The translations under genes and the position numbers were made by a program. From Pseudomonas sp. PB101 (lineage in GTDB: Bacteria > Pseudomonadota > Gammaproteobacteria > Pseudomonadales > Pseudomonadaceae), in contig NZ_RWIR01000016.1 of NCBI RefSeq assembly GCF_009764265.1, positions 1-64,000 on the forward strand: 64,000 nt of DNA. The letters are read 5' to 3'. Below the pieces are notes generated by a model. That model did no database searches. It saw only the letters and a program-made list of their open reading frames with translations, and was not told the DNA's origin. Shown one piece after another: positions 8,743 through 16,854 of the stretch (the stretch's first letter is position 1; each line of letters opens with the position of its first letter).

Positions 8743-9223
8743 CCCGCCACGTCAGGTACACCCGCACATCGAACTCCACCTGGTGATAACCCGGCAGCAT
8801 GTGCTCGCACAGTTTGTAGAAGGCCTTGTTGTGGTCTGACTCCTTGAAGTGCGCCAGTTCATGCACCACGATCATTTTCAGGAACTCGCACGGCGCTTCC
8901 TTGAACAGCGAAGCGATGCGGATTTCCTTCTTGGCCTTGAGCTTGCCGCCCTGCACCCGCGAGATCGTGGTGTGCAGGCCAAGGGCACGGTGCGTCAAGT
9001 CCAGGCGGTTGTCGAACAGCACCTTGTCGATGGCCGGAGCATTGCGCAGGAATTCCTGCTTGAGGTCCAGGGCATAGGTGTACAGCGCCTTGTCGCTCTG
9101 CACCCCGTGCTTGTCCGGATAACGCTGGCTCAGGTAATCGCCCAGCCGACCGTCGGCGATCAGCTGGCGCACTTGATCCTGCAAGGTAGCGGGATAGGCC
9201 TGGAGGTATTTCAACACGGTCAT
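8735..9223 (-). CDS. YgjP-type M48-like zinc metallopeptidase
   Basis: Predicted cytoplasmic zinc metallopeptidase of 162 residues in the YgjP/WLM (DUF45) family. The zinc site HELAHF gives His121 and His125 with Glu122 as catalytic base; His131 (ESDHNKAFY) is the likely third ligand, as in the family pattern HExxH...DHxxxF. The substrate is unknown. ATG 9223 gives the usual start MTVLKYLQ; an in-frame start at 9244 adds seven residues and cannot be excluded. The stop codon TAG lies inside a repeat unit at the gene end. Confidence 0.82.
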   Translation of the reverse strand: MTVLKYLQAYPATLQDQVRQLIADGRLGDYLSQRYPDKHGVQSDKALYTYALDLKQEFLRNAPAIDKVLFDNRLDLTHRALGLHTTISRVQGGKLKAKKEIRIASLFKEAPCEFLKMIVVHELAHFKESDHNKAFYKLCEHMLPGYHQVEFDVRVYLTWRDL

Positions 9224-9268
9224 CGGGGCGGCAATACAGGTCACTGAAAGGTCGCCAGTGTAGCGAAT

Positions 9269-11392
9269 TCAGCGGGGCAGCGCGCTCCAGTCAAACGGCT
9301 GGACAAATTCCCCGGTGTCTTCGGCCATCATCGGCCGGGCCACCAGAAAGCCTTGCACATATTCACAACCGTTGGCCTGCAGCCATTCATACTGCTCGAC
9401 GGTTTCCACCCCTTCGGCAATCACCAGCATGCCGAACTGTTTGCACAGGTCGATCACGCTGCGCACCAGCGCCGCATCCCGCACCGAATCCGGCAACCGG
9501 GCGATCAGATGCCGGTCGAGCTTGAGTGAGTCCAGTTCCAGGTCACGCAAGTGCGCGAGGGAACAGGGGCCGGCGCCGAAGTCATCCAATGCCACTCGCA
9601 CACCCAGATTGCGCAGCAGGCGCAATTGCTTGCGGGTTTCCTCGGGGTGATGCATCAAGGCCTCTTCCGTGACCTCGACCTCCAGTTGGCGGGGCTGCAA
9701 GCCATGACGCTCCAGCACCTGACGCAACTCTGTGGCCAGGTTGGGCATGCCGAACTGCGTACTGCTCAAGCTGATGCCGAGCACCAGGTCTTCGGTGAAC
9801 TGGGATTCCCAGGCTTTGCGTTGGCCGGCGCTGCGATGGTAGATCCAGCTGCCCAGACGGCTGATCAGCCGCGCCTCTTCCAGTAATGGCAAAAAAAGCC
9901 CCGGCGGCACATCGCCAACGCTCGGATGCTGCCAACGCAGCAAGGCCTCGAAGCCGCGAATCCGCCCGTCCGCAATGGCCACCTGAGGTTGATACACCAG
10001 GTTGAAATCGCGGTTCTCGATGGCCGTGCGCACACTTTCTTCCAGCATCAACCGCGAGCGTGCCCGGCCGTTCATTTCGTGATCGTAGAAGCGGTATTGC
10101 TGGCGACCGGCACGTTTGGCCTCGTACATGGCGATGTCGGCCGCCCGCAGCATCCCGTCGAGATTGGCACCGCAATCGGGGAACGTAGCGATGCCGATGC
10201 TGGCACCCAGGGCGATATCAAGGCCGTCGACCTGCTGGCAGATCGACACGCGCTCGATGAGCTTCTCGGCAATCTTCGCCGCCTGCTCGGGAAACTCCAG
10301 ATCCAGCAAGGCGGTGAACTCGTCGCCGCCCATCCGCGCGAGAATGTCGAAGGGCCGCAAGCAGGCCTTCAACTGTTCGGAAACCCAGCGCAGCACCCGA
10401 TCGCCGGCATCGTGCCCGAGCGAATCATTGACGCGTTTGAAGCCGTCGAGGTCCAGGTACATCAAGACCCAGGAACCGTCGGAACGCTCGCCACGCAGCA
10501 GCAGGTTCTCTACGGTCTGGTAGAAACCGCGGCGGTTGAGCAACCCGGTCAGCGGATCGGTGACCGCCTGAAACTCCAGTTGCTGATGCAGATGGCGTAC
10601 CACCGACATGTCCAGCACGGTCACCACCATTGCATGTTGCTCGGCAGGCAATGGCGCGCAGGACAAGGCCACCGGCACCTGCTGGCCCGGCGCTGTACGT
10701 AGCAGGGCATCGTGCAGGCGCAGTGTTTCGCCGCGCTTGAATCCGGCCAGCAACTCGGAATCGGCCCAGATCGGGATATGCGGTTTTTGCAGGTAGTCCA
10801 GGAACTCCTTGCCTTGCAGTTCCTGCACGGGGGCATTGAGCAACCGCGATATCGCCGGGTTGGCAAAACGAATCAGACCATCCTCGCCCAAGACCAGAAT
10901 GCCTTCGGCTGCGTTTTCCAGCACCGACGCATTGAAGGCACGAGCGGACTCCAGATCTTGACTCAGGCGCTGCAAGGCCCGGCGGTTGCGCTGGTGCTCG
11001 AGCAACGCCTGGACCTTGGGCGTGAAGATCTGTGGGTCGAAGGGCTTGAACAGGTAATCCACCGCACCGCTGGCATAGCCCTTGATCACCGCGTCCTGGG
11101 ACTGTTCCTTGGCCGTCAGGAAAATGATCGGTGTGAGACGGGTTCGCTGGCTGCCGCGCATCAGGCGCGCCACCTCATAACCATCCATGCCTGGCATCTG
11201 CACGTCCAGCAGCACCAGGTCGATATCATGTTCAAGCAACAAGCCGAGGGCTTCGAAGCCCGAGGCGGCAGTGATGACCCGCCAGTTCTGGCGCTGTAAC
11301 AACGCGCGCATGCTGATCAGGTTTTCAGGGTAATCGTCGACGACTAAAAGGGTTGAGCCGCCTTCTACTGGCGTTGGTTGCGCGCATTCCAT
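9269..11392 (-). CDS. REC-PAS-GGDEF-EAL c-di-GMP signalling protein
   Basis: Cytoplasmic response regulator of 707 residues for cyclic-di-GMP turnover. An N-terminal receiver domain carries the phospho-acceptor Asp63 (LLDVQMPGMDG) and acidic pair VVDD. A PAS domain follows at about residues 155-275, then a GGDEF domain with intact active site (RMGGDEF), then an EAL domain with FEALLRW, DDFGAG and AEGVE. Both catalytic signatures look intact, so it could make or degrade c-di-GMP; many such hybrids act mainly as phosphodiesterases. No partner histidine kinase gene is adjacent, so the input signal is unknown. The start at ATG 11392 fits the receiver-domain boundary. Confidence 0.88.
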   Translation of the reverse strand: MECAQPTPVEGGSTLLVVDDYPENLISMRALLQRQNWRVITAASGFEALGLLLEHDIDLVLLDVQMPGMDGYEVARLMRGSQRTRLTPIIFLTAKEQSQDAVIKGYASGAVDYLFKPFDPQIFTPKVQALLEHQRNRRALQRLSQDLESARAFNASVLENAAEGILVLGEDGLIRFANPAISRLLNAPVQELQGKEFLDYLQKPHIPIWADSELLAGFKRGETLRLHDALLRTAPGQQVPVALSCAPLPAEQHAMVVTVLDMSVVRHLHQQLEFQAVTDPLTGLLNRRGFYQTVENLLLRGERSDGSWVLMYLDLDGFKRVNDSLGHDAGDRVLRWVSEQLKACLRPFDILARMGGDEFTALLDLEFPEQAAKIAEKLIERVSICQQVDGLDIALGASIGIATFPDCGANLDGMLRAADIAMYEAKRAGRQQYRFYDHEMNGRARSRLMLEESVRTAIENRDFNLVYQPQVAIADGRIRGFEALLRWQHPSVGDVPPGLFLPLLEEARLISRLGSWIYHRSAGQRKAWESQFTEDLVLGISLSSTQFGMPNLATELRQVLERHGLQPRQLEVEVTEEALMHHPEETRKQLRLLRNLGVRVALDDFGAGPCSLAHLRDLELDSLKLDRHLIARLPDSVRDAALVRSVIDLCKQFGMLVIAEGVETVEQYEWLQANGCEYVQGFLVARPMMAEDTGEFVQPFDWSALPR

Positions 11393-11420
11393 GCTGCTTC
11401 TCTAATTGCGGGGCGTCAGG

Positions 11421-11441
11421 CCGGTTTCTCGTGAAAACCGG
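11421..11441. other. Inverted repeat upstream of the c-di-GMP gene
   Basis: CCGGTTT and AAACCGG arms with a 7-base loop, about 30 bases upstream of the start codon at 11392. It may be part of the leader or an operator; nothing more can be said. Confidence 0.35.
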
Positions 11442-11614
11442 ACAAATACTGTGCCTTCACTCTAGACCCGGTTCTGCAAAAGCAGAAGGTATCAGTGAGC
11501 CATCATTCACCATTGTGACTTTTTGCCGACTAACGGTCGATGGTTAAAGCCCATAAAACCGGCAGAGATGGCATTTCGACAGGATGTTGACGTCAGCCAT
11601 CCGTCAGACAGGCG

Positions 11615-11643
11615 TTAACAAAAACCTTCGCTACGCTTATAAA
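11615..11643 (+). promoter_or_regulatory. Sigma-70 promoter of the alginate lyase gene
   Basis: TTAACA at 11615-11620 and TATAAA at 11638-11643 are separated by exactly 17 bases, a close match to the sigma-70 consensus. Transcription would start near 11650, giving a leader of about 65 bases. The rest of the ~320-base gap between the two divergent genes shows no reading frame I can support. Confidence 0.65.
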
Positions 11644-11714
11644 GGCCGCCCCCAAAGGCGCGTCCTAGAGCTTCTGGCACGCCCGTGCAGCATGAATCAA
11701 GCGGAAGAACCGAC

Positions 11715-12383
11715 ATGATCGATCTTGCAACCTGGAACCTCAGCGTCCCCGTCGGCAGCCCGCCGTACACCGTTGAAACCTCCAAACTGGTGGATGGCTT
11801 CAAGGATCAATACTTCCATTCCGATACTGGCACGTTGTTCTTCTGGTCACCCGTGACCGGCTCCCGTACCGAAAACGCGATTTATCCGCGCATCGAGCTG
11901 CGTGAAACCTACAGCAACGGCACGTTGAAAAACTGGTACTACCCCGATGCCGACAATTTGTTGTATGCCACTTTGGCAGTAAACCAGGTGCCGAGTTCCG
12001 GGAAGATCGTCATTGGCCAGATCCATGCCTATCAAAGCCAGAAACCGCTGGTGAAGGTCGAATACCAATACAAAACCAGTACAGGCACCGGCAATATCGT
12101 CGCCAAGGTCCGGATGCATCCCGATGACGATACAGGCCGGGTGATCGTCGTGGCGACAGGGGTGAAACTCGACCAGGAGTTCAACTACCTCATCCACCTC
12201 AGCCCCGGCGGGGCCCTGGGCATCAGTGCGGCAGGCTATCAATGGGATACGCAGATCAGCACAACCTGGCGCGAAAAACCGCTGTACTTCAAGGCAGGGG
12301 TCTATGTGCAGGACAACACCGGGTACACAACTGAAGGCGGCAAAGTGACCTTCAGCAAGCTGGATATCGATCACAATCAATAA
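11715..12383 (+). CDS. Polysaccharide lyase family 7 (alginate lyase)
   Basis: Alginate lyase of 222 residues made of a single PL7 jelly-roll domain, which cleaves the 1,4 bond of alginate by beta-elimination. All three family signatures are present: R59-IELRE, Q102-I-H104 and YFKAGVY at 191-197. The pair Gln102/His104 and the Tyr of the last motif are the expected active-site residues. No signal peptide is visible, as I recall for P. aeruginosa PA1167, so export is uncertain. ATG 11715 follows CGGAAGAA; a longer in-frame start at 11685 has no support. No other alginate gene is nearby, so it is an orphan enzyme. Confidence 0.88.
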   Translation: MIDLATWNLSVPVGSPPYTVETSKLVDGFKDQYFHSDTGTLFFWSPVTGSRTENAIYPRIELRETYSNGTLKNWYYPDADNLLYATLAVNQVPSSGKIVIGQIHAYQSQKPLVKVEYQYKTSTGTGNIVAKVRMHPDDDTGRVIVVATGVKLDQEFNYLIHLSPGGALGISAAGYQWDTQISTTWREKPLYFKAGVYVQDNTGYTTEGGKVTFSKLDIDHNQ

Positions 12384-12421
12384 CGCCACAAAAGCCCGCG
12401 CCATAGCTTTATCCCGCCCAC

Positions 12422-12449
12422 AAAAAACCCGCCTCTCGGCGGGTTTTTC
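12422..12449. terminator. Bidirectional terminator between PL7 gene and fba
   Basis: AAAAACCCGCC and GGCGGGTTTTT arms with a 4-base loop TCTC. The A-run and T-run on the two sides allow it to serve both convergent genes. Confidence 0.88.
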
Positions 12450-12473
12450 ATCAAGGCAGTATAACGCTCAGGC

Positions 12474-13538
12474 TTAGTTGACCTTGGCGTTCAACTCACC
12501 TTTCAGGTAACGCTGATACATGCCTTCCAGCGAGATCGCCTTGATCTTCGAAGCGTTGCCGGCGGTGCCGAAGGCTTCGTAGCGAGCGATACACACGTCG
12601 CGCATGGCCGTCACGGTGGCGCCGAAGAATTTACGCGGGTCGAACTCGCTCGGGTTGGTAGCCATCAGGCGACGCATTGCGCCGGTGGATGCCAGGCGCA
12701 GGTCGGTGTCGATGTTGACCTTGCGCACGCCGTGCTTGATGCCTTCGACGATTTCTTCAACCGGTACGCCGTAGGTTTCCTTGATGTCGCCGCCGTACTG
12801 GTTGATGATCGCCAGCCACTCTTGCGGAACCGAAGACGAACCGTGCATCACCAGGTGAGTGTTCGGAATGCGCTTGTGGATTTCCTTGATGCGGTCGATC
12901 GCCAGCACGTCACCGGTAGGTGGCTTGGTGAACTTGTAGGCGCCGTGGCTGGTGCCGATGGCGATGGCCAGGGCATCGACCTGAGTGCGTTTTACGAAGT
13001 CAGCGGCTTCTTCCGGGTCGGTCAGCATCTGGCTGTGATCCAGAACGCCTTCGGCGCCGATGCCGTCTTCTTCACCGGCCATGCCGGTTTCCAGCGAACC
13101 CAGGCAGCCCAGCTCGCCTTCTACCGATACGCCGCAGGCGTGAGCCATGGCGACGGTCTGTTGGGTTACACGGACGTTGTAGTCGTAGTCGGTCGGGGTC
13201 TTGCCGTCTTCGCCCAGGGAACCGTCCATCATCACCGAGCTGAAGCCCAGTTGGATGGAGCGCTGGCAGACGTCAGGGCTGGTGCCGTGGTCCTGGTGCA
13301 TGCACACCGGGATGTGCGGGAATTCTTCGATGGCTGCCAGGATCAGGTGACGCAGGAACGGTGCGCCGGCGTATTTGCGAGCACCGGCCGAAGCCTGGAC
13401 GATCACCGGGGAGTCAGTCTTGTCAGCGGCTTCCATGATGGCGCGCATCTGCTCAAGGTTGTTGACGTTGAAGGCTGGAACGCCGTAGCCGAACTCGGCT
13501 GCGTGGTCCAGCATCTGGCGCATGCTGATAAGTGCCAT
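12474..13538 (-). CDS. fba: Class II fructose-1,6-bisphosphate aldolase
   Basis: Zinc-dependent aldolase of 354 residues that splits fructose 1,6-bisphosphate into DHAP and glyceraldehyde 3-phosphate; in pseudomonads it serves mainly gluconeogenesis. CMHQDHG gives His81, Asp83 (catalytic acid) and His84 (zinc ligand), and the later loops [11 protein letters not shown] and VMHGSSS match the class II phosphate and zinc site. The length and C-terminus fit the Calvin-cycle-type subfamily. It lies downstream of pgk and the two small lipoprotein genes on the same strand, with a REP doublet in between, so it probably has its own promoter. Confidence 0.96.
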   Translation of the reverse strand: MALISMRQMLDHAAEFGYGVPAFNVNNLEQMRAIMEAADKTDSPVIVQASAGARKYAGAPFLRHLILAAIEEFPHIPVCMHQDHGTSPDVCQRSIQLGFSSVMMDGSLGEDGKTPTDYDYNVRVTQQTVAMAHACGVSVEGELGCLGSLETGMAGEEDGIGAEGVLDHSQMLTDPEEAADFVKRTQVDALAIAIGTSHGAYKFTKPPTGDVLAIDRIKEIHKRIPNTHLVMHGSSSVPQEWLAIINQYGGDIKETYGVPVEEIVEGIKHGVRKVNIDTDLRLASTGAMRRLMATNPSEFDPRKFFGATVTAMRDVCIARYEAFGTAGNASKIKAISLEGMYQRYLKGELNAKVN

Positions 13539-13680
13539 TGTGTGTATCTCTCCCGGTTGAGGGTCGTTAATCGTGCCAGCCTGCCGGAGCGGCGGCGGCT
13601 ATTCAAGTTATTGCAGATCGGGGGTTGAGCCCGGGCTGCGGATTCGGGTGTTGCAAAATCTCAAGAACTTCCCCGGAACC

Positions 13681-13783
13681 CCTGTGGGAGCGAGCCTGCT
13701 CGCGATGGTGGCCCAGACAACGCGGACATTCAGGTACCCCGCGTTATCGTTAACGGCCATCGCGAGCAGGCTCGCTCCTACAG
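13681..13783. repeat. REP doublet between lipoprotein gene and fba
   Basis: Arms GTGGGAGCGAGCCTGCTCGCGAT and its near complement with a ~55-base spacer. The spacer contains GCGTTATCGTTAACG, related to the repeat inside chpA near 57058. Confidence 0.92.
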
Positions 13784-13799
13784 GTTCGGCGTAGTCCGT

Positions 13800-14132
13800 T
13801 TATTGCGCCTTGCAGCCACGCCCAATCAAATCATTGGTGGCGACCCAGTAAACCAGGCCTTCCTCACCTTTCATGTGAAACGCCAGCATGTTGTCGCTGT
13901 ACAGCGAGCCCGAGGCACCTGGCTCTTCCTTCAGGCGGTAGACCTGATCGGCACCGCCCAGGCGCACGTCGACTTCCCTGCGGCTGTCATCGGTGTAGCG
14001 CCACAGCACCTTGGCCTGGCTGTCGCAGGTCCAGGTGGTCCAGTTATCCACAGGCGCGGACGACTGGAACGGGTTCAACTGAGCACAACCTGCCAACAGA
14101 GCCAACGCCGTAACGGCGATAAAACCTTTCAT
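13800..14132 (-). CDS. MliC-like lipoprotein
   Basis: Predicted outer-membrane lipoprotein of 110 residues. The signal peptide ends in the lipobox LLAGC (Cys16). The mature part has WTCDSQAKVLWRYTDD and the loop SGSLYSDNMLAFHMKGEEGL (key parts SLYSDN and FHMKG), with a second Cys near the C-terminus (GRGCKAQ). The pattern resembles the MliC family of c-type lysozyme inhibitors (C..G....YSDG..F..KG..A), but the glycine and alanine positions differ, so inhibitor activity is inference. ATG 14132 gives the lipoprotein start; the frame extends to 14192 without a signal peptide. It sits between pgk and fba. Confidence 0.68.
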   Translation of the reverse strand: MKGFIAVTALALLAGCAQLNPFQSSAPVDNWTTWTCDSQAKVLWRYTDDSRREVDVRLGGADQVYRLKEEPGASGSLYSDNMLAFHMKGEEGLVYWVATNDLIGRGCKAQ

Positions 14133-14188
14133 CCGTGTCCCTCGACTGACGGCGCACGCCGCCAGCCCTGAGTAAAGAGTCAGACCCG

Positions 14189-14410
14189 TCAAGGGCAGCC
14201 ATGTTCCTTGGCGGGTGCCTGGGTCTCGTACTTTTCCAGGCCCTCGGGCCCGGAACGCTTGTTGAGCACCGGGTTGGTTTCCGCCTGCCAGTCTGCCTGG
14301 TAGCAGCCCTTTTCCGTCCCGGACGGTGCGGGTTCCGGCTTGGCCTTGGGGTTACTCCCGCATGCCACCAGCGAACCCGCGACGATCAACAGCGCTAACG
14401 TCTTGACCAT
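14189..14410 (-). CDS. Small lipoprotein of unknown function
   Basis: Predicted lipoprotein of 73 residues. The signal sequence MVKTLALLIVAGSLVAC ends in a lipobox with Cys17. The short mature part is charged and proline-rich, with a GCYQADWQAE motif and a C-terminal Cys (KEHGCP), so a disulfide is possible. I do not recognise the family. GGGAGT lies just upstream of ATG 14410. It is 35 bases downstream of pgk and probably read from the same transcript. Confidence 0.7.
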   Translation of the reverse strand: MVKTLALLIVAGSLVACGSNPKAKPEPAPSGTEKGCYQADWQAETNPVLNKRSGPEGLEKYETQAPAKEHGCP

Positions 14411-14445
14411 GTCAACACTCCCTTGCCAGGCCAAACGGGCGACCC

Positions 14446-15609
14446 TCAGGCCTTGGCCCGGCTTTCCAGGACTTCAACGGCTGGCAGAACCTTGCCTTCG
14501 ACGAATTCGAGGAACGCGCCGCCACCGGTAGAAATGTAGGAGATCTTCTCGGCCACGCCATACTTGTCGATGGCGGCCAGGGTGTCGCCACCGCCGGCAA
14601 TGGAGAACGCCGCGCTGTCTGCGATGGCCTTGGCCAGCACTTTGGTGCCGTTGCCGAACTGATCGAACTCGAACACGCCGACCGGACCGTTCCACAGGAT
14701 GGTCTTGGACGACTTCAGCAGCTCGGCGAAATTCGCCGCGGTCTGCGGGCCGATGTCCAGGATCATGTCGTCGGCAGCGACGTCAGCGATCAGCTTGACG
14801 GTCGCCGCGGCGCTTTCAGCGAATTCCTTGGCAACCACAACATCAACCGGCAGCGGTACGCTGACCTTGGCGGCGATGGCGCGGGCGGTGTCGAGCAGGT
14901 CCGGCTCGTACAGCGACTTGCCAACCGGGTGACCGGCAGCGGCGAGGAAGGTGTTGGCGATGCCGCCGCCGACGATCAACTGGTCGCAGATCTGGCTCAG
15001 GCTGTTCAGTACGTCGAGTTTGGTCGACACCTTGGAGCCGGCAACAATGGCCGCCATCGGCTGGGCCGGAGCGCCCAGGGCCTTGCCCAGTGCATCCAGT
15101 TCAGCGGCCAGCAACGGGCCAGCAGCGGCGACTTTGGCGAACTTGGCCACGCCGTGGGTCGAACCCTCGGCACGGTGAGCGGTGCCGAAGGCGTCCATCA
15201 CGAACACGTCGCACAGGGCGGCGTATTGCTGGGCCAGTTCGTCGGCGTTCTTTTTCTCGCCTTTGTTGAAGCGCACGTTTTCGAACAGCACGATGTCACC
15301 GGCCTTGACGTCAACGCCGTCCAGGTAGTCGGCCACCAGCGGCACTTCGCGGCCCAAGGCCTTGCTCAGGTAGTCGGCGACTGGCTTGAGGCTGTTCTCG
15401 GCCGAGAACTCGCCTTCGGTCGGACGGCCAAGGTGCGAGCAGACCATCACGGCCGCGCCTTTTTCCAGGGCCAGCTTGATGGTCGGCAGCGAGGCCAGGA
15501 TACGCGCATCGCTGGTGACAACACCGTCCTTGACTGGGACGTTGAGGTCTTCGCGGATCAATACGCGCTTACCTTGCAGATCGAGGTCGGACATCTTCAA
15601 CACGGTCAT
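14446..15609 (-). CDS. pgk: Phosphoglycerate kinase
   Basis: Cytoplasmic kinase of 387 residues that interconverts 1,3-bisphosphoglycerate and 3-phosphoglycerate with ADP/ATP. The N-terminal substrate site is clear ([16 protein letters not shown], then [11 protein letters not shown]), and the C-terminal nucleotide loop [16 protein letters not shown] is intact, as is the GPVGVFE segment. The length is the normal bacterial value. I start at ATG 15609 (MTVLKMSDL); three extra in-frame codons upstream are less likely. The stop of epd lies only 12 bases upstream, so epd-pgk is an operon that probably includes the two lipoprotein genes. Confidence 0.97.
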   Translation of the reverse strand: MTVLKMSDLDLQGKRVLIREDLNVPVKDGVVTSDARILASLPTIKLALEKGAAVMVCSHLGRPTEGEFSAENSLKPVADYLSKALGREVPLVADYLDGVDVKAGDIVLFENVRFNKGEKKNADELAQQYAALCDVFVMDAFGTAHRAEGSTHGVAKFAKVAAAGPLLAAELDALGKALGAPAQPMAAIVAGSKVSTKLDVLNSLSQICDQLIVGGGIANTFLAAAGHPVGKSLYEPDLLDTARAIAAKVSVPLPVDVVVAKEFAESAAATVKLIADVAADDMILDIGPQTAANFAELLKSSKTILWNGPVGVFEFDQFGNGTKVLAKAIADSAAFSIAGGGDTLAAIDKYGVAEKISYISTGGGAFLEFVEGKVLPAVEVLESRAKA

Positions 15610-15621
15610 GGGTCGCACTTC

Positions 15622-16674
15622 CTACGGTTTTTTTGAAATGGCTGTTTGCAGATAGTGTTCTGCAACGTCCAGCATTCGGTTGGCAAAACCCCATTCGTTG
15701 TCGAACCAGGCCAGGATGTTCACCAGCCGTGGGCCGGAAACGCGGGTCTGACTGGCATCGACGATTGCCGAATGTGGGTCGTGGTTGAAATCACAGCTAG
15801 CGTGAGGCAACTCGGTGTAAGCCAGGAGGCCTTTGAGCGGGCCGCTGGTGGCCGCCTCGCGCAGTATCCGGTTGACCTCGGTGGCATCGGTCGCGGTGGC
15901 GGTCTGCATCGTGATGTCGAGGCAGGACACGTTGACCGTCGGCACCCGCACGGCTTTGGCCTGAATTCTTCCGGCAAGTTCCGGCAACAGGCGTTCGATA
16001 CCACGCGCCAGACCGGTGGACACCGGAATCACCGACTGGAACGCCGAACGGGTGCGGCGCAGGTCTTCGTGGTGATAGGCATCGATGACCGGCTGATCGT
16101 TCATGGCCGAGTGAATGGTGGTGATCGACACGTAATCCAGGCCGATCGCCTGATTCAGCAGGCGCAGCAGCGGCACGCCGCAGTTGGTGGTGCAGGACGC
16201 GTTGGACACCAGCAACTCGTCGCCGGTCAGGCAATCCTGGTTCACGCCGTAGACGATGGTGGCGTCGACATCCGTCTCGCTGGCCATCGGCTGGGAAAAC
16301 AGCACGCGCGGGGCGCCGGCATCGAGGAAACGCTGGCCGTCTTCGCGGGTGTTATAAGCGCCGGAACACTCCAGCACCAGATCGACACCCAGGGACGCCC
16401 AATCGATGCCTTCGGGGGTGGCACTGCGCAGGACCTTCACGCAGTCGCCATTGATATGCAGACAATCGCCGTCGACCTTCACTTCGCCGGGGAACCGGCC
16501 ATGGGTGGAGTCGAAGCGTGTCAGGTATTCGATGCTGGCCATGTCCGCCAGATCGTTGATCGCGACAATCTCGAACCCGGCCCTGTCGCCTCGCTCGAAC
16601 AACGCACGCAAGACGCAACGACCAATCCGGCCATAGCCGTTGAGTGCAACTTTGTAGGGACGCGGTTGAGGCAT
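15622..16674 (-). CDS. epd: Erythrose-4-phosphate dehydrogenase (GapB-like)
   Basis: NAD-dependent dehydrogenase of 350 residues in the GAPDH superfamily, assigned to the Epd branch that oxidises erythrose 4-phosphate on the way to pyridoxal phosphate. The nucleotide fold starts with VALNGYGRIGRCVLRAL (residues 9-25), and the catalytic cysteine is Cys161 in SNASCTTNC. Context supports Epd: the epd-pgk-fba order with tkt just upstream is the classic arrangement. A GAPDH role cannot be fully excluded from sequence alone. It is read toward pgk with a 12-base gap. Confidence 0.9.
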   Translation of the reverse strand: MPQPRPYKVALNGYGRIGRCVLRALFERGDRAGFEIVAINDLADMASIEYLTRFDSTHGRFPGEVKVDGDCLHINGDCVKVLRSATPEGIDWASLGVDLVLECSGAYNTREDGQRFLDAGAPRVLFSQPMASETDVDATIVYGVNQDCLTGDELLVSNASCTTNCGVPLLRLLNQAIGLDYVSITTIHSAMNDQPVIDAYHHEDLRRTRSAFQSVIPVSTGLARGIERLLPELAGRIQAKAVRVPTVNVSCLDITMQTATATDATEVNRILREAATSGPLKGLLAYTELPHASCDFNHDPHSAIVDASQTRVSGPRLVNILAWFDNEWGFANRMLDVAEHYLQTAISKKP

Positions 16675-16729
16675 GGGGTTCTCGATTACCGTGGTGAATC
16701 CGTTATCGCGGCGTTGCCTGTTCGACCGC

Positions 16730-16824
16730 TATCGCGGGCAAGCCCGCTCCCACATGGGGCCGGTGTTGTGAGCACTGTTTGTGTCACACAACACGTCCCC
16801 TGTGGGAGCGGGCTTGCCCGCGAT
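16730..16824. repeat. REP doublet between tkt and epd
   Basis: Arms ATCGCGGGCAAGCCCGCTCCCAC and its complement. The spacer holds its own inverted repeat, GTGTTGTG and CACAACAC. It separates tkt from epd on the same strand. Confidence 0.93.
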
Positions 16825-16854
16825 GGCGTCAGCCCAGACGACACGTCTTCTGGA

